DNA from: Thermocaproicibacter sp036260805
GTDB lineage: Bacteria > Bacillota > Clostridia > Oscillospirales > Acutalibacteraceae
DNA: 13,310 bases
Reading direction: 5' to 3'
Assembly: GCA_036260805.1 (NCBI GenBank)
Contig: DATALZ010000029.1
Location: 1 to 13,310, forward strand
Under the pieces are notes generated by a model that searched no databases, had not been told where the DNA came from, and saw only the letters and a list, made by a program, of their open reading frames with translations. Below are positions 1 to 6,373 of this stretch, piece by piece; the stretch's first letter is position 1, and each line of letters begins with the position of its first letter. The position numbers were made by a program, and so were the translations under genes.

Positions 1-125
1 GATGATTTGACTGCACTGCTTGTACCATTCGTAAATATTTTACTGTTGCTGCCACTGGAACCGCAGCCGGTAAATGACGAAATCAACAGGATGGTGCTTA
101 ACCATAGGGCAATCTGTTTTCTCAT
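1..125 (-). CDS. N-terminal part of a putative lipoprotein (cut by window edge)
   Basis: An ORF on the minus strand starts with ATG at 125 and stays open to the left edge (41 full codons). It is preceded by a strong Shine-Dalgarno sequence (AGGGGAGG, complement of 136-143). The product begins MRKQIALWLSTILL, a positive n-region followed by a hydrophobic core, then SFTGC with a Cys at residue 21, fitting a lipobox for signal peptidase II. After the Cys comes a Ser/Gly/Asn-rich linker, typical of Gram-positive surface lipoproteins. The mature domain lies outside the window, so function (substrate-binding protein or other) cannot be told. I found no convincing -10/-35 pair in the 200 bases upstream. 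Confidence 0.62.
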   Translation of the reverse strand, partial: MRKQIALWLSTILLISSFTGCGSSGSNSKIFTNGTSSAVKS

Positions 126-282
126 TGAGAATTTTCCTCCCCTTATTTTGTTTTTTACCATTATGTTGATAATAATCCTCTTGCGGCATTGAATTCAAGC
201 GGTATTCTATATAAAATATCTGCTAATTTTTTGCATATCTGTAAAGCACTTGTTTTCTCCGGTAAAAAATTCCGGCAACAGT

Positions 283-312
283 AAAAGAGCTTCCCTGTTT
301 CGGGAAGCTCTT
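283..312 (-). terminator. Intrinsic terminator of the ClC antiporter gene
   Basis: A perfect 11-bp stem (arms 285-295 and 302-312, AAGAGCTTCCC with GGGAAGCTCTT) encloses a 6-nt loop. In minus-strand RNA it is followed by UUUUAC. It lies 20-50 bases after the ClC stop codon, the expected place for a Rho-independent terminator. Confidence 0.88.
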
Positions 313-332
313 CGTTGTATGAACCCTGTTTA

Positions 333-1634
333 CTATTTCAGACTGCCAAGATAGAGCGGCTTATGTTTTGCGTACAGAATTTTCTGTTTTGCGTAAATTC
401 CAGAATAACCGGAGAGCATATAGCTTACGCCTGCGGCGATGAGGTAATAAATTGCTCCCTTTGCGCCGAATACCTCTACGCTCAGGATGAACGCCGTAAT
501 CGGGCAGTTTGTTACGCCGCAGAAAACTGCCATAAAGCCGATGGATGCGGCAAAGGACGGATTCAGGCCGATCAGTCCGCCGACGGCACATCCGAATGTG
601 GAACCGACAAAGAAAGCAGGCACGATTTCGCCGCCCTTAAATCCTGCGCCAAGCGTAACCGCTGTAAACAGGAGTTTTAAAAGGAATGCCGCCGGAACAG
701 CCTGTCCTTTCATGGCGGATGCGATGACGTTCCCACCCATTCCCAGGTAATCTCTGCCGAAAATCAACGACAGCAGGATGACCATCGCTCCGCCCGCGGC
801 AACCCGCAGATACGGATTCTGAATCCATTTTCCAAGCACTTTCCCGGTTGCATGCATCACAAAGCAGAAAAAAACACTGAGCAGAGCGCACAGGATGGCC
901 AGCACCGTAACCAGTAATACAGCGTCCCAGTTGAACTCCGGGATACCCGAAATTGCAAATGATGTTGGAGCTATCTTAAAAAGCCGCGAAAGAAACGCAC
1001 CGACAACCGCCGCGACGGTACAGGGTACCAGTGCGGAATAGTGCATCACCCCTACGGTGATTACTTCCATGACAAAGACCGCGGCTGTGATCGGAGTGCC
1101 GAACAAAGCTGAAAAGCATGCCGCCATGCCGCACATGGTCATAAGATGTAAATCTTTCTCGTCCAGGCGGAACAGCCGGCCCACACCGTACGCAAGACTC
1201 CCGCCAAGTTGCAGTGCCGCGCCCTCACGGCCGGCCGAGCCGCCGAACAGGTGAGTAACGGATGTCGCAAAAAAGATCAGCGGCGCCATTTTCAGCGGCA
1301 CCGGCTCGGGAGAGCGGACAGCGGTGATCACCAGATCGGTTCCCTGCGGTTTCACAATTCCGAACCGGCGATAGGAAAAGACAATCGCGATACCTCCGGC
1401 AGGCAGCAAATACGGCAGCCATTGGCAGGTTCCGCGCAGATCGGTCACTCCCGCAATACAATAATAAAACAGCACCCCGGCCCCGCCGGCCACTGCTCCA
1501 ATCAGACATCCGAAAAACAGCCATTTGAAAAATGCTAGAAAGTCGCGTGCCATGTGTCTTGCGCCTTCTGCTGGGAGTTTTTCGGTAAATTGATTCAAAC
1601 ATTTTGAGTTATTGTTTTCTTTTTGTTCTGCCAT
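333..1634 (-). CDS. ClC-family anion/proton antiporter, fluoride-type branch likely
   Basis: This is a 433-residue polytopic membrane protein of the ClC family. The ATG at 1634 was chosen because AGAGGA lies just upstream and the protein then starts MAEQKENN; the reading frame extends to an ATG at 1724 without a good ribosome site. The gating-glutamate motif GREGA is at 135-139 (Glu137). A helix-N motif, GFKGGEIVP at 331-339, carries a glutamate (Glu336) where chloride-type ClCs have GIFAP. Near the C-terminus SGYSGIY holds candidate central tyrosines. The GGE motif and the absence of the classical GSGIP loop (here QGTDLVI, about 97-103) resemble CLC-F fluoride/proton antiporters. The Thr two residues after that Glu in characterised CLC-F proteins is Val here, so ion preference is uncertain. 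No cytoplasmic CBS domains are present. No fluoride riboswitch is visible upstream. Family assignment is firm; fluoride export is inference. Confidence 0.93.
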   Translation of the reverse strand: MAEQKENNNSKCLNQFTEKLPAEGARHMARDFLAFFKWLFFGCLIGAVAGGAGVLFYYCIAGVTDLRGTCQWLPYLLPAGGIAIVFSYRRFGIVKPQGTDLVITAVRSPEPVPLKMAPLIFFATSVTHLFGGSAGREGAALQLGGSLAYGVGRLFRLDEKDLHLMTMCGMAACFSALFGTPITAAVFVMEVITVGVMHYSALVPCTVAAVVGAFLSRLFKIAPTSFAISGIPEFNWDAVLLVTVLAILCALLSVFFCFVMHATGKVLGKWIQNPYLRVAAGGAMVILLSLIFGRDYLGMGGNVIASAMKGQAVPAAFLLKLLFTAVTLGAGFKGGEIVPAFFVGSTFGCAVGGLIGLNPSFAASIGFMAVFCGVTNCPITAFILSVEVFGAKGAIYYLIAAGVSYMLSGYSGIYAKQKILYAKHKPLYLGSLK

Positions 1635-1663
1635 TTTGATTCCTCTTTTGCTTTCATAGTAAC

Positions 1664-1669
1664 AGTATA
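1664..1669 (-). promoter_or_regulatory. Possible -10 box of the ClC antiporter gene
   Basis: On the minus strand TATACT (complement of 1664-1669) lies 30 bases before the ClC start codon. The -35 at 17-bp spacing (TTCATC) matches the consensus poorly, so this is only a candidate. It would give a leader of about 20-25 nt. Confidence 0.3.
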
Positions 1670-1728
1670 GAGGAAAAATGTGCGGAGATGAAGAGATACA
1701 CGAAAAAAGAATTTTCAGAATCAAGAAT

Positions 1729-1755
1729 TAACTATTGACTAATGCTCAATAGTTA
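1729..1755. promoter_or_regulatory. Perfect inverted repeat, probable operator
   Basis: TAACTATTGA (1729-1738) and TCAATAGTTA (1746-1755) are exact reverse complements separated by 7 bases. The left arm contains the first four bases of the -35 box of the promoter at 1735-1763, and the right arm fills most of its spacer, so a dimeric repressor bound here would block RNA polymerase. The operon it controls encodes a PadR regulator, making autoregulation by that protein the simplest inference. The A/T-rich dyad is also a weak RNA hairpin, but it has no terminator-like features. Confidence 0.72.
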
Positions 1756-1763
1756 GCTATACT
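1735..1763 (+). promoter_or_regulatory. Sigma-A type promoter of the HAAS-padR operon
   Basis: TTGACT (-35, 1735-1740), a 17-bp spacer and TATACT (-10, 1758-1763) form a near-consensus housekeeping promoter. Transcription would start near 1770, about 45 bases before the TTG start codon. A smaller dyad, TAGTG (1769-1773) and CACTA (1783-1787), lies at the predicted start site and could be a second weak operator. Confidence 0.85.
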
Positions 1764-1800
1764 GTTTCTAGTGATTATAGAACACTAATTATATTGAAAT

Positions 1801-1807
1801 GAGGTGG
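1801..1807 (+). promoter_or_regulatory. Ribosome binding site deciding a TTG start
   Basis: GAGGTGG lies 7 bases before the TTG at 1815. The only nearby ATG (1799) is out of frame and overlaps this site, so the TTG is the likely start. Confidence 0.75.
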
Positions 1808-1814
1808 ATTTGGT

Positions 1815-2729
1815 TTGGACAGAAAAGCGTATCTGAAAGGACTTGAAGCGGCACTTCTAGAAAATTACCCGGAAAAACAGGCGCGGGATATTCTGGCGGA
1901 CTATGAAAACTTTTTCGATGACGGCATTGCGGAAGGGAAAAGCGAAGAAACTCTTTGCAGAGAGTTCGGCCCGCCGGAGCAGGCAGTGCGCGAGCTAAAA
2001 GGTGAAAGCAGTGCGGTCTGTACACACTCCGGTTCACAAACGGTCAACACCGTCTGCATTGTTTTGGGCGTCACAGTTCTCGCATTTCTTGGAATTATCA
2101 GCGGATTAGCCAAATTTTTTAGAATCGACACTATATATACTGCACCTAATTTTCTTAATTTCTGGCTTGCCATGTTACTTCCACTCATATTGGAGGGCAT
2201 TCTCGCTCTGCGCCTCTTTGGGGGAATTCCAGCGAAAAGAGGACTAAACTGGGTTCCGCGGGTACAGCTCGTACTTTTCACCGTCGTAGCGGTACTTTTT
2301 GCGTTTTTGATTCGTGAGTCTTTTTCTATTGAGCCGATTGCTCACGATATTACAAGCGTCGGAATTTATTACGACTCATTCAAGGCAACGGCGATAGCGT
2401 GGGCAACCTGGGCTTCTATCGTACTTTTGGCCGCTTCGGGCGTGTTGTATATTCTTTATGCTGTACATGGGCATTTCAAAGCCCACTGGTTATTGTTCAT
2501 CAACACAACACTGTTAACGATGTTCTTAAATATGGGGGCACTCCTGTCACATATTTCGTACTATTACAATGCATTGACAGGTCTCGCGTCATGCTTCCTA
2601 TGGGCCGCTCTGCCGAACTTGGCGGCAGCAGCTATTCTATGGATTGCACTTAAGATTCATGCGAAACGGAGGCAAAAGTATGGACGGCCAGATGAAAAAA
2701 GGCGTTCTCGAAATGTGCATCCTGCATGA
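1815..2729 (+). CDS. HAAS/DUF1700-domain six-TM membrane protein, partner of PadR
   Basis: A 304-residue protein starting at TTG. Residues 1-66 form a charged helical domain of the DUF1700/HAAS type (LKGLEAALLE, ARDILADYENFFDDG, then EFGPPEQAVREL), a domain known to be paired with PadR-family regulators. About six hydrophobic segments follow: roughly 75-100, 112-135, 149-168, 192-215, 223-248 and 256-280. The C-terminus is short and basic. Its last 50 bases overlap the start of padR, so the two are probably translationally coupled. In many Firmicutes padR comes first; here the order is reversed. The protein may sense an envelope signal and control PadR activity, but no ligand can be deduced. 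It lacks transporter or enzyme motifs. Confidence 0.9.
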   Translation: MDRKAYLKGLEAALLENYPEKQARDILADYENFFDDGIAEGKSEETLCREFGPPEQAVRELKGESSAVCTHSGSQTVNTVCIVLGVTVLAFLGIISGLAKFFRIDTIYTAPNFLNFWLAMLLPLILEGILALRLFGGIPAKRGLNWVPRVQLVLFTVVAVLFAFLIRESFSIEPIAHDITSVGIYYDSFKATAIAWATWASIVLLAASGVLYILYAVHGHFKAHWLLFINTTLLTMFLNMGALLSHISYYYNALTGLASCFLWAALPNLAAAAILWIALKIHAKRRQKYGRPDEKRRSRNVHPA

Positions 2730-2991
2730 GGTTGCAAAAAAAGAAATCTACGGCTACGAGGTTCTGAAAATCATCGGCGATCTGTTTCCCGGTATTGACC
2801 GCAGCACAGTATACGCGGTTCTTCGCCGCCTGAATGCCGACGGAAGCACCGAAATCCGCATGGGCAGCCAAGAATCGGGCGGGCCGCAGAGAAAATACTA
2901 CAGCATTACCGAGGATGGACGGGCGACGCTCGAAAACCTGATATCGGAATGGGCGTCCATCCGCAGCGCGGTAGAAAAAGCCGGGATTTAA
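2680..2991 (+). CDS. PadR-family winged-helix transcriptional regulator
   Basis: This 103-residue protein is the minimal PadR domain. It has MKKGVLEMCILHEV near the start, YGYEVLKII (24-32), the recognition-helix region IDRSTVYAVLRRLNADG (39-55), and the wing GGPQRKYYSITEDG (67-80). A C-terminal dimerisation helix (LENLISEWASIRSAV) follows. The ATG at 2680 is preceded by GGAGG at 2668-2672, 7 bases away; in-frame upstream codons in the previous gene lack such a site. It overlaps the HAAS gene by 50 bases and likely acts with it. The perfect dyad at 1729-1755 over the operon promoter is the obvious candidate binding site (inference). Its stop overlaps the stop of the convergent minus-strand gene. 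Confidence 0.95.
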   Translation: MDGQMKKGVLEMCILHEVAKKEIYGYEVLKIIGDLFPGIDRSTVYAVLRRLNADGSTEIRMGSQESGGPQRKYYSITEDGRATLENLISEWASIRSAVEKAGI

Positions 2992-3566
2992 ATTGTACCT
3001 TTCTGAACAGAGGTGCGCACCCCGTGAGAAGCAAGTTGGTCCACAATACTCTTCAACTGCACTTTCGAGTAGGGTCTTGTACCCGCAATAAAATATTTTT
3101 CATCCGCTTTTTCCACAAGGAGTATGGGCGGCATTACCGGAGCATTCTTTCCTTTTTTATACGACCTGCCTGTTTCAAAGCGCTCATAATGCTTTTTCAC
3201 TTCGGCCAGCGCCTGCTTATTGTATTTCAGTTCATCCTGCAGATAGGACTTTCCGCCCAGCCAGACGGACTTGATTCCCGTAAAAGGCGTCTGCAGTGAT
3301 CTGCTCTTATAAAAAAGCTTTGCGTCCGCTTCCTTAATCTCGATGGAATCATCTGAAAGAACAATCCGGTTCGTTGTTAAATGCGCAGTAAGATACACAA
3401 CAAGGAAAAGAGAAGCCAGATCTCCAATATAATATGTGATGTCGCCATTGGTAAAGGAATGAATCAGTCCGGGCAGTGAAACGAATGGAATAGCCAGAAA
3501 AATCAAATCGAATACCAGATACAAAACCAAACTAGCGCCGCTGGTGCGGTAAACCGTCTTTTTCAT
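2988..3566 (-). CDS. Small membrane protein of unknown function, PH-like C-terminal domain possible
   Basis: A 192-residue protein not recognised as a named family. Two hydrophobic segments (about 12-33 and 46-65) form an N-terminal hairpin. A soluble part follows containing NRIVLSDDSIEI, FTGIKSVWLGG and a closing KVQLKSIVDQL helix. That pattern (two TM helices, beta strands, one terminal helix) resembles bacterial PH-domain membrane proteins, but this is a structural guess. Its ATG at 3566 has only a weak ribosome site (GGGG). It starts 24 bases after the rsmI stop, so it is probably the last gene of the trmN6-rsmI transcript. Its stop overlaps the padR stop tail-to-tail by 4 bases, leaving no room for a terminator. 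Confidence 0.75.
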   Translation of the reverse strand: MKKTVYRTSGASLVLYLVFDLIFLAIPFVSLPGLIHSFTNGDITYYIGDLASLFLVVYLTAHLTTNRIVLSDDSIEIKEADAKLFYKSRSLQTPFTGIKSVWLGGKSYLQDELKYNKQALAEVKKHYERFETGRSYKKGKNAPVMPPILLVEKADEKYFIAGTRPYSKVQLKSIVDQLASHGVRTSVQKGTI

Positions 3567-3590
3567 GCAAATGCCCCGTTCTACATAATT

Positions 3591-4415
3591 TTATTTGATG
3601 ATTTCTTTATAGATTTCATTCTTCTTGCGGCCTGTTTCCGCCGCGGCACGTTTTGCGGCCTCGGACACAGAAAGCCCCTGCGCCAGATATTCCCGCGCGA
3701 GGGCGACGGCATCGTGCTCCGATTCCGGCTCGGGAGCGGAGTGCGGCGCACCGTCCACAACCAGTACGAATTCGCCCTTTGCACTGCCGTCCGCATAGCG
3801 CTCGGCTGCTTCGGAAAGGGTGGTTCGAATCACTTCTTCATGGATTTTGGTCAGTTCCCTCACAAGGGAAATCCGGCGGTCACCGAAAGCGGACAGCATA
3901 TCGGCCAGAGTTCCAGCAAGCTTGTGCGGCGCTTCGTAAAAGACCATTGTCCGGTGCTCGCCTTTCAGTTCGTCCAGATGCTCGCGGCGGCTCTTTTTGT
4001 TCACGCTCAAAAAGCCCTCGAACGTAAACCGCCCCGTAGGCAGGCCTGAAACAGCCAGCGCGGACACCACGGCGCTCGGGCCGGGTATAACAAATACGGG
4101 GATCCCCCGCTCCGCGCACTGCGCCACCAGCATTTCTCCGGGGTCTGAAATTGCCGGCATTCCCGCATCGGACACCAGTGCGCAGGTCTCGCCCGCTTCC
4201 ATACGCGAGCAGATAATTTCTCCGCGTTCCAGTTTATTATGCTCAAAATAGCTGATTAAGGGCTTTTTGATTCCAAAATGATTCAGCAGTTTCAACGTTA
4301 CACGGGTATCCTCGGCAGCGATAAAATCCGCTTCGGACAGCGTCTGCACCGCGCGCGGGGAAAAATCCGAAAGGTTTCCGATCGGCGTGCCGACGACCAT
4401 CAGTTTTCCGCTCAT
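3591..4415 (-). CDS. rsmI: 16S rRNA (cytidine(1402)-2'-O)-methyltransferase RsmI
   Basis: A 274-residue tetrapyrrole-methylase-fold enzyme that 2'-O-methylates C1402 of 16S rRNA in the decoding centre using S-adenosylmethionine. Signatures are GTPIGNL (9-15), AEDTR (34-38), SDAGMP (82-87), a GPSA turn (112-115), EGFL (133-136) and FYEAPHK (159-165). The C-terminal 30 residues form the usual small helical domain (LSVSEAAKRAAAETGR). Length is normal for the family. The ATG overlaps the TGA of the upstream methyltransferase gene (ATGA), with AAGGAGGG 6 bases before it, so translation is coupled. In Bacillus a GIY-YIG gene (yazA) sits between these two; it is missing here. Confidence 0.97.
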   Translation of the reverse strand: MSGKLMVVGTPIGNLSDFSPRAVQTLSEADFIAAEDTRVTLKLLNHFGIKKPLISYFEHNKLERGEIICSRMEAGETCALVSDAGMPAISDPGEMLVAQCAERGIPVFVIPGPSAVVSALAVSGLPTGRFTFEGFLSVNKKSRREHLDELKGEHRTMVFYEAPHKLAGTLADMLSAFGDRRISLVRELTKIHEEVIRTTLSEAAERYADGSAKGEFVLVVDGAPHSAPEPESEHDAVALAREYLAQGLSVSEAAKRAAAETGRKKNEIYKEIIK

Positions 4416-5176
4416 GTTCTGCCCTCCTTATAATCGCCGTAAATACGGAGCATTTCTTCCGAAAAGCCACCGTCCTTGTCTTCAATCAATAGTGCGGGGA
4501 CAACTTCCATCCCCGGCCTGCCGCCGCGGTTTGCCTGCAGCAGGAACAGAAACGGCGCCGAGGATTCTCTCTGCTGCACAAAGCGCAGGCGTTTCGGTTC
4601 CAATCCTGCTGAGCGCAGGGTCAGCAGGGTGTCACAGAGCCTTTCCGGCCGCATGCAGCAGCAGAAACGTCCACCCCAGCGCAGAAACGCCGCGGCCGCC
4701 GCGGCAATGTCCGCGAAGCCGCACGCGACCTCATGCCGTGCAATCCGTTCCCCATCCGCCGCACTCTGTATGCCCGCCCCCGCTGCCTTATAGGGCGGGT
4801 TACAGGCAATTATGTCGAGGTCATGGGGAATTGCGGACTTTTTGCGCAGCTCCTTGATATCGCATTCTATAACATGGATCTTGTCCTCAAGGCCGTTCAG
4901 CTTGACCGAACGCTCCGCCATGGCGCAGGCTTTGGGCTGTATTTCAACGGCGTAAACGGATTCAGGCTGCGACCTAGCACACCAGATGAGTGGAATTGTG
5001 CCGCACCCGGTGCCGAAATCCGCGCAGGACTCCCCCTTTTTCGGCAGAGAAAACGCCGCCAGCAAAATCGTGTCGGTATTGAACGTATGGCCGTTCCCGA
5101 CAATCACCGATATGCTTTTCGACAACGGCTCCAGATTTTCACCCTGATTCAGGTCAGTTCGGAGTATTTCGTCCAA
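4412..5176 (-). CDS. TrmN6/YabB-type SAM-dependent methyltransferase (tRNA adenine-N6 family)
   Basis: A class I methyltransferase of about 254 residues. Motif I, DFGTGCGTIPL, is at about 53-63; the motif II acidic residue is in YAVEIQP; the catalytic NPPY (about 126-129) marks it as an amino-methylating enzyme. The family includes E. coli TrmN6, which makes m6A37 in tRNA1(Val), and Bacillus YabB. Position directly before rsmI agrees with YabB. Two TTG starts are possible: 5185 abuts AAGGA (5186-5190) with no spacing, whereas 5176 has the same site 9 bases upstream and is preferred. A terminator-like hairpin (5198-5229) lies just before the ribosome site, and no separate promoter fits between them. 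The tRNA substrate cannot be read from sequence. Confidence 0.92.
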   Translation of the reverse strand: MDEILRTDLNQGENLEPLSKSISVIVGNGHTFNTDTILLAAFSLPKKGESCADFGTGCGTIPLIWCARSQPESVYAVEIQPKACAMAERSVKLNGLEDKIHVIECDIKELRKKSAIPHDLDIIACNPPYKAAGAGIQSAADGERIARHEVACGFADIAAAAAAFLRWGGRFCCCMRPERLCDTLLTLRSAGLEPKRLRFVQQRESSAPFLFLLQANRGGRPGMEVVPALLIEDKDGGFSEEMLRIYGDYKEGRT

Positions 5177-5191
5177 TTTTATCAATCCTTC

Positions 5192-5229
5192 AAAAAGAAA
5201 GAGCGGGGCGCTTGTGCGCTCCGCCCTTT
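5192..5229 (-). terminator. Intrinsic terminator after the ferredoxin gene, just before trmN6-like
   Basis: In minus-strand RNA the arms 5216-5229 and 5198-5211 pair over 14 positions, with one A-C mismatch and one G-U wobble, around a 4-nt loop. A U-rich tail (UUUCUUUUUG) follows. It begins 14 bases after the ferredoxin stop. The ribosome site of the next gene (5186-5190) follows the tail directly, so the hairpin must be leaky or regulated unless the next gene has a promoter overlapping it. Confidence 0.85.
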
Positions 5230-5242
5230 GTCGTATGGATCA

Positions 5243-5413
5243 TTAAGCCTGTTTCGGTGCGCCTACAGGGCAAACACCAGCGCAGGAGCCACACTCGGTG
5301 CACTTATCCGGATCGATTTCAAATTTGCCATCGCCTTCGGAAATTGCGCCTACTGGGCACTCACCTGCACATGCGCCGCAGGAAATGCATTCATCACTAA
5401 TTGCATATGCCAT
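5243..5413 (-). CDS. 2[4Fe-4S] ferredoxin, 56 residues
   Basis: A small acidic clostridial-type ferredoxin carrying two cluster motifs. The first is C9-x2-C12-x2-C15-x3-C19P and the second C38-x2-C41-x2-C44-x3-C48P, each followed by VGA. All eight ligands are present and the spacing is canonical, so it should carry electrons between low-potential redox enzymes in the cytoplasm. ATG at 5413 has a perfect GGAGGTG site 7 bases upstream (5421-5427). It appears to be its own transcription unit, with a promoter at 5447-5474 and a terminator at 5192-5229, although it sits between ricT and the trmN6-like gene. In Bacillus the corresponding slot holds yabA. A special link with the Fe-S-containing RicT complex is possible but unproven. 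Confidence 0.97.
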   Translation of the reverse strand: MAYAISDECISCGACAGECPVGAISEGDGKFEIDPDKCTECGSCAGVCPVGAPKQA

Positions 5414-5446
5414 AAAAGGACACCTCCAAACTATATTTTCTAACTC

Positions 5447-5474
5447 ATTGTATCATAAAACAGCAAAATTGCAA
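5447..5474 (-). promoter_or_regulatory. Promoter of the ferredoxin gene
   Basis: On the minus strand TTGCAA (5469-5474), a 16-bp spacer and TACAAT (5447-5452) with an extended TGA upstream form a good extended -10 promoter in the 69-base gap after ricT. The predicted start is near 5440, giving a leader of about 27 nt. Confidence 0.7.
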
Positions 5475-5482
5475 CAGCTTTT

Positions 5483-6352
5483 TTACTCGCCTTCCAGTTC
5501 TTTCAGCTGTTCCAGCTCTGCCTGGGTGATTCCTGTGCGCGCGCCTTTCAGCACCTTTACCTCGCTGAAACGGAAAGTATGCGTTGTGGCGTCCGGCGCC
5601 GAATCCAGCCGTACATACACGACTCCGGTCAACAGATTGTGGTCGGTTACGGTTCCCCTGCCCTGCGGCGTCATTACGATGGAATTAACGCCGGGTACCA
5701 TACGCAGCAGTTCAGAGTACGTATCCTGCTCGTATTTCAGGCAGCACATCAGCCTGCCGCAGATACCGGAAATCTTCACCGGATTGAGCGAGAGCCCCTG
5801 TTCCTTCGCCATTTTAATGGAAACCGGCTGGAATCCGCCGAGGAATGTGGAGCAGCAGAACGGTCTGCCGCAGATGCCGATGCCGCCGAGCATTTTCGCC
5901 TCGTCGCGCACGCCGATCTGCCGCAGTTCGATTCTGGTGCGGAACACGGACGCAAGGTCCTTTACCAGTTCACGGAAATCCACGCGGCCGTCGGCAGTAA
6001 AGTAAAACAGAATCTTTGAATTGTCGAACGTATATTCCACATCCACAAGCTTCATCTCCAGCTTATGGGCGACAATTTTTCTTAAACAGGTCTGAAAAGC
6101 ATTCTTTTCTTTTTTGTGGTTTTCCTCAACCTTTTTTAAATCTTCTTCGGTCGCGACGCGAATCAGCTTTTTAAGCGGCTGAACGAGTTCTTCGTCGCCG
6201 ATCTGCCGGTTCTCCATGGCAATTTCGCCGCATTCGATGCCGCGCGCCGTTTCAACGATAACCCGGTCGCCCTTTTTCAGGGTGTTGCCGTCCGGGTCAA
6301 AATAATACACTTTTCCAACATTCTTAAAGCGAACCCCTATGACCTCTGCCAT
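5483..6352 (-). CDS. ricT: RicT/YaaT, PSP1-domain regulator of RNA maturation
   Basis: A 289-residue protein of the PSP1/YaaT family. In B. subtilis RicT works with RicA and RicF (YmcA, YlbF) as a complex that helps RNase Y-dependent mRNA maturation and affects sporulation, competence and biofilm formation. Two cysteine clusters stand out: GICGRPFCC (159-167) and GICGRLMCC (196-204). These contain the cysteines associated with Fe-S cluster binding by the Ric complex. The N-terminus (IGVRFKNVGKVYYFDP, then a small beta barrel with KKGDRVIVET) is typical. ATG at 6352 has GGGAGGG a few bases upstream. The gene follows holB by 21 bases in the same direction, as in Bacillus. Confidence 0.96.
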   Translation of the reverse strand: MAEVIGVRFKNVGKVYYFDPDGNTLKKGDRVIVETARGIECGEIAMENRQIGDEELVQPLKKLIRVATEEDLKKVEENHKKEKNAFQTCLRKIVAHKLEMKLVDVEYTFDNSKILFYFTADGRVDFRELVKDLASVFRTRIELRQIGVRDEAKMLGGIGICGRPFCCSTFLGGFQPVSIKMAKEQGLSLNPVKISGICGRLMCCLKYEQDTYSELLRMVPGVNSIVMTPQGRGTVTDHNLLTGVVYVRLDSAPDATTHTFRFSEVKVLKGARTGITQAELEQLKELEGE

Positions 6353-6373
6353 AAGACCCTCCCTGTTCCGTCT

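Noticed and set aside
7..192. Plus-strand 61-residue hydrophobic ORF at the left edge
   Set aside because: It is the antisense of the lipoprotein signal peptide, which has a strong ribosome site and lipobox; the plus ORF has neither.
1635..1810. Fluoride riboswitch upstream of the ClC gene
   Set aside because: I looked for the conserved GGCGATGG and CTGATG elements on the minus strand and did not see them; the region is explained by the divergent promoter and dyad.
4733..5443. Plus-strand ORF of 236 codons across trmN6-like and ferredoxin
   Set aside because: It is antisense to two well-supported genes and includes the mirrored terminator; no family resemblance.
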